Positions 3,959 to 5,163 of a stretch of 5,163 bases of DNA are shown here, in pieces. Under the pieces are notes generated by a model, which saw only the letters and a program-made list of their open reading frames with translations, searched no databases and was not told the origin of the DNA. The stretch is from Sulfurovum sp. (GTDB taxonomy: Bacteria; Campylobacterota; Campylobacteria; Campylobacterales; Sulfurovaceae), in NCBI GenBank assembly GCA_030622375.1, contig JAUXGC010000101.1, positions 1-5,163 on the forward strand. Direction: 5' to 3'. Position numbers and translations under genes: made by a program. Every line of letters begins with the position of its first letter. Within the stretch, counting starts at the first letter, position 1.

Positions 3959-5163
3959 ATGTTAAAAACAAAAATGTCGCATTTCGCTATAGCTTCACTA
4001 CTCATTGTGGGTGCTACTGCAATCAATGCAAAACCTATTGTTCATGACGCAGAATTCTATGTACTGAATGTACAGAACGGAGATAAGTGGGCGAAAGAAG
4101 ACAAAGGCTTAGATGAAAAACTCGCAGCATTAAAGAAAAAGTTTGGTACACCACCAAATATCATCCATATTATGATAGATGATACCGCTGTTGGAGAGAT
4201 AGGTATTCCTGCAATTCAAAAGGTTCGTGGTTTTGAAACTCCCAACCTAAATAAGATGGCAAGTGATGGTATCAACTTTATGAGAATGTACACAGAACCT
4301 TCATGTACTCAAAGTAGAGCAGCAGCCATGACTGGTCGACACCCTATTAGAAATGGTATGTACAATGTCGGTTTTCCTTATGAAAACGGTGGATTACCAA
4401 AAGATGAAGTTACTATGGGTGAAGTCTTAATTGAAGCAGGTTATGCAACTGCGTTTTATGGTAAATGGCACTTAGGTGATGTTGAAGAAAGTTATGCTAC
4501 AAATCAAGGTTTTGATGATGCACTATGGACTCCATACAACCAAGCAACAAGTATGTATCTTCCACAATTTGAAGCTGCTGGTGCAGTTGCTCCTACTGCT
4601 CTATACCCAGAGACTTTTCCACATGACCCTTATGATATAGATAAAGGATGGCGGGTAAAAGGTTTAGTATGGCATTTAGAGGGTACTAAAGGTGGAGAGG
4701 TTAAAGAATTTTTGCCTCCAACTGATCTTAAAAACTGGTATGCAGGTATGGAACAAGAAGAGTCAAGAACGATGGCATTTATAGAGAAAAATGCTGCTGC
4801 TAAAAAGCCTTTTTATGTTTCTTACTGGCCAAGCTTGATAGCCTTTGCACCTTTCCCTGAGACTAAAACACTTTCACGTGGATTTTTGCAAGAAGGTCTA
4901 GCAAGACTTGATCCATTTGTAGGAAAGATGATGAAGCGACTCAAAGAACTTGGAATCTCTGAAAACACCCTTGTTGTATTTATGGCTGATAATGGACCTA
5001 TGACACATAATGGACCTGCTGGTATGGTTGAAACACTTTACCGTGGTGGAAAAGGTGATTATATGGAAGGTGGTATTAGGGTTGCAGCTATGGCATCATG
5101 GCCTGGTATGATTGAGCCTGGTCAGACAATTGGAGATATTATTCATATTACTGATTTATATAC
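3959..5163 (+). CDS. Exported sulfatase-family protein, atypical active site (partial, runs off right edge)
   Basis: The frame is open from ATG 3959 to the window end (401 codons). It is a paralogue of the sulfatase at 520-2172: the first 130 or so residues align without gaps, with about 41 of 65 identical over residues 66-130. A Sec signal spans 1-24 (cleavage after INA), followed by the same charged extension (HDAEFYVLN, KWAKEDK, LDEKLAALKKK). Metal ligands D74, D75, D344 and N345 are kept, as are C116, R120, T125-G-R127, K169, H171 (GKWHLG) and K365 (YRGGKGD, then EGGIRV). Two departures stand out. The maturation motif is C-T-Q-S-R rather than C-T-P-S-R. The segment after YWP (289-291) reads SLIAFAPFPE and lacks the histidine found in FTHTP of the paralogue. 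It may have a different substrate, altered chemistry or reduced activity. Its promoter carries the same operator. Superfamily: very confident; activity: uncertain. Confidence 0.9.
   Translation, partial: MLKTKMSHFAIASLLIVGATAINAKPIVHDAEFYVLNVQNGDKWAKEDKGLDEKLAALKKKFGTPPNIIHIMIDDTAVGEIGIPAIQKVRGFETPNLNKMASDGINFMRMYTEPSCTQSRAAAMTGRHPIRNGMYNVGFPYENGGLPKDEVTMGEVLIEAGYATAFYGKWHLGDVEESYATNQGFDDALWTPYNQATSMYLPQFEAAGAVAPTALYPETFPHDPYDIDKGWRVKGLVWHLEGTKGGEVKEFLPPTDLKNWYAGMEQEESRTMAFIEKNAAAKKPFYVSYWPSLIAFAPFPETKTLSRGFLQEGLARLDPFVGKMMKRLKELGISENTLVVFMADNGPMTHNGPAGMVETLYRGGKGDYMEGGIRVAAMASWPGMIEPGQTIGDIIHITDLY

Noticed and set aside
1..5163. CRISPR arrays, tRNA or rRNA genes, insertion sequences
   Set aside because: I saw no spaced repeat array, no tRNA-like cloverleaf or rRNA segments, and no transposase frame or terminal inverted repeats.

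Overview
The window is AT-rich DNA from what looks like a Gram-negative bacterium. Export signals, a Lol-type lipoprotein and a C-terminal aromatic beta-barrel protein support the Gram-negative reading. The AAGGA ribosome sites, TATAAT-type -10 boxes, heavy use of ATA and AGA codons and general protein flavour resemble marine or sediment Campylobacterota (Sulfurovum/Sulfurimonas-like). That assignment is an impression, not proof.

Layout, left to right. (1) The 5' part of a leftward gene runs off the left edge and resembles the sensor half of an AraC-family activator. (2) Divergent from it is a complete exported sulfatase of 550 aa (520-2172, +) with a canonical CTPSR formylglycine motif and the full set of catalytic residues. 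(3) Convergent with that gene, on the minus strand, lie a predicted outer-membrane beta-barrel protein (2226-3158) and, upstream of it, a small DUF4136-like lipoprotein (3255-3767). A hairpin separates the two. (4) Divergent from the lipoprotein is a second exported sulfatase-family gene (3959 to beyond the right edge). It is a paralogue of the first and keeps the same signal peptide and N-terminal extension. It carries CTQSR instead of CTPSR and lacks the histidine that lies after the mid-protein YWP motif in the first enzyme.

The strongest new signal is regulatory. A 30-bp element (27/30 identical) precedes both sulfatase genes, with exactly 36 bp from its TTCCG core to the -10 box. A weaker copy on the minus strand (13/15 over the core) lies at the same 36-bp distance from the lipoprotein's extended -10. 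The element contains two direct half-sites 20 bp apart, the architecture expected for an AraC-type dimer overlapping the -35 region. The partial regulator at the left edge is the obvious candidate to bind it. Inference: this is a small co-regulated sulfatase locus in which one regulator switches on two exported sulfatase-family proteins and a lipoprotein, possibly with an outer-membrane protein, for use of an organosulfate substrate. No formylglycine-generating enzyme is present in the window, and the substrate cannot be read from sequence.
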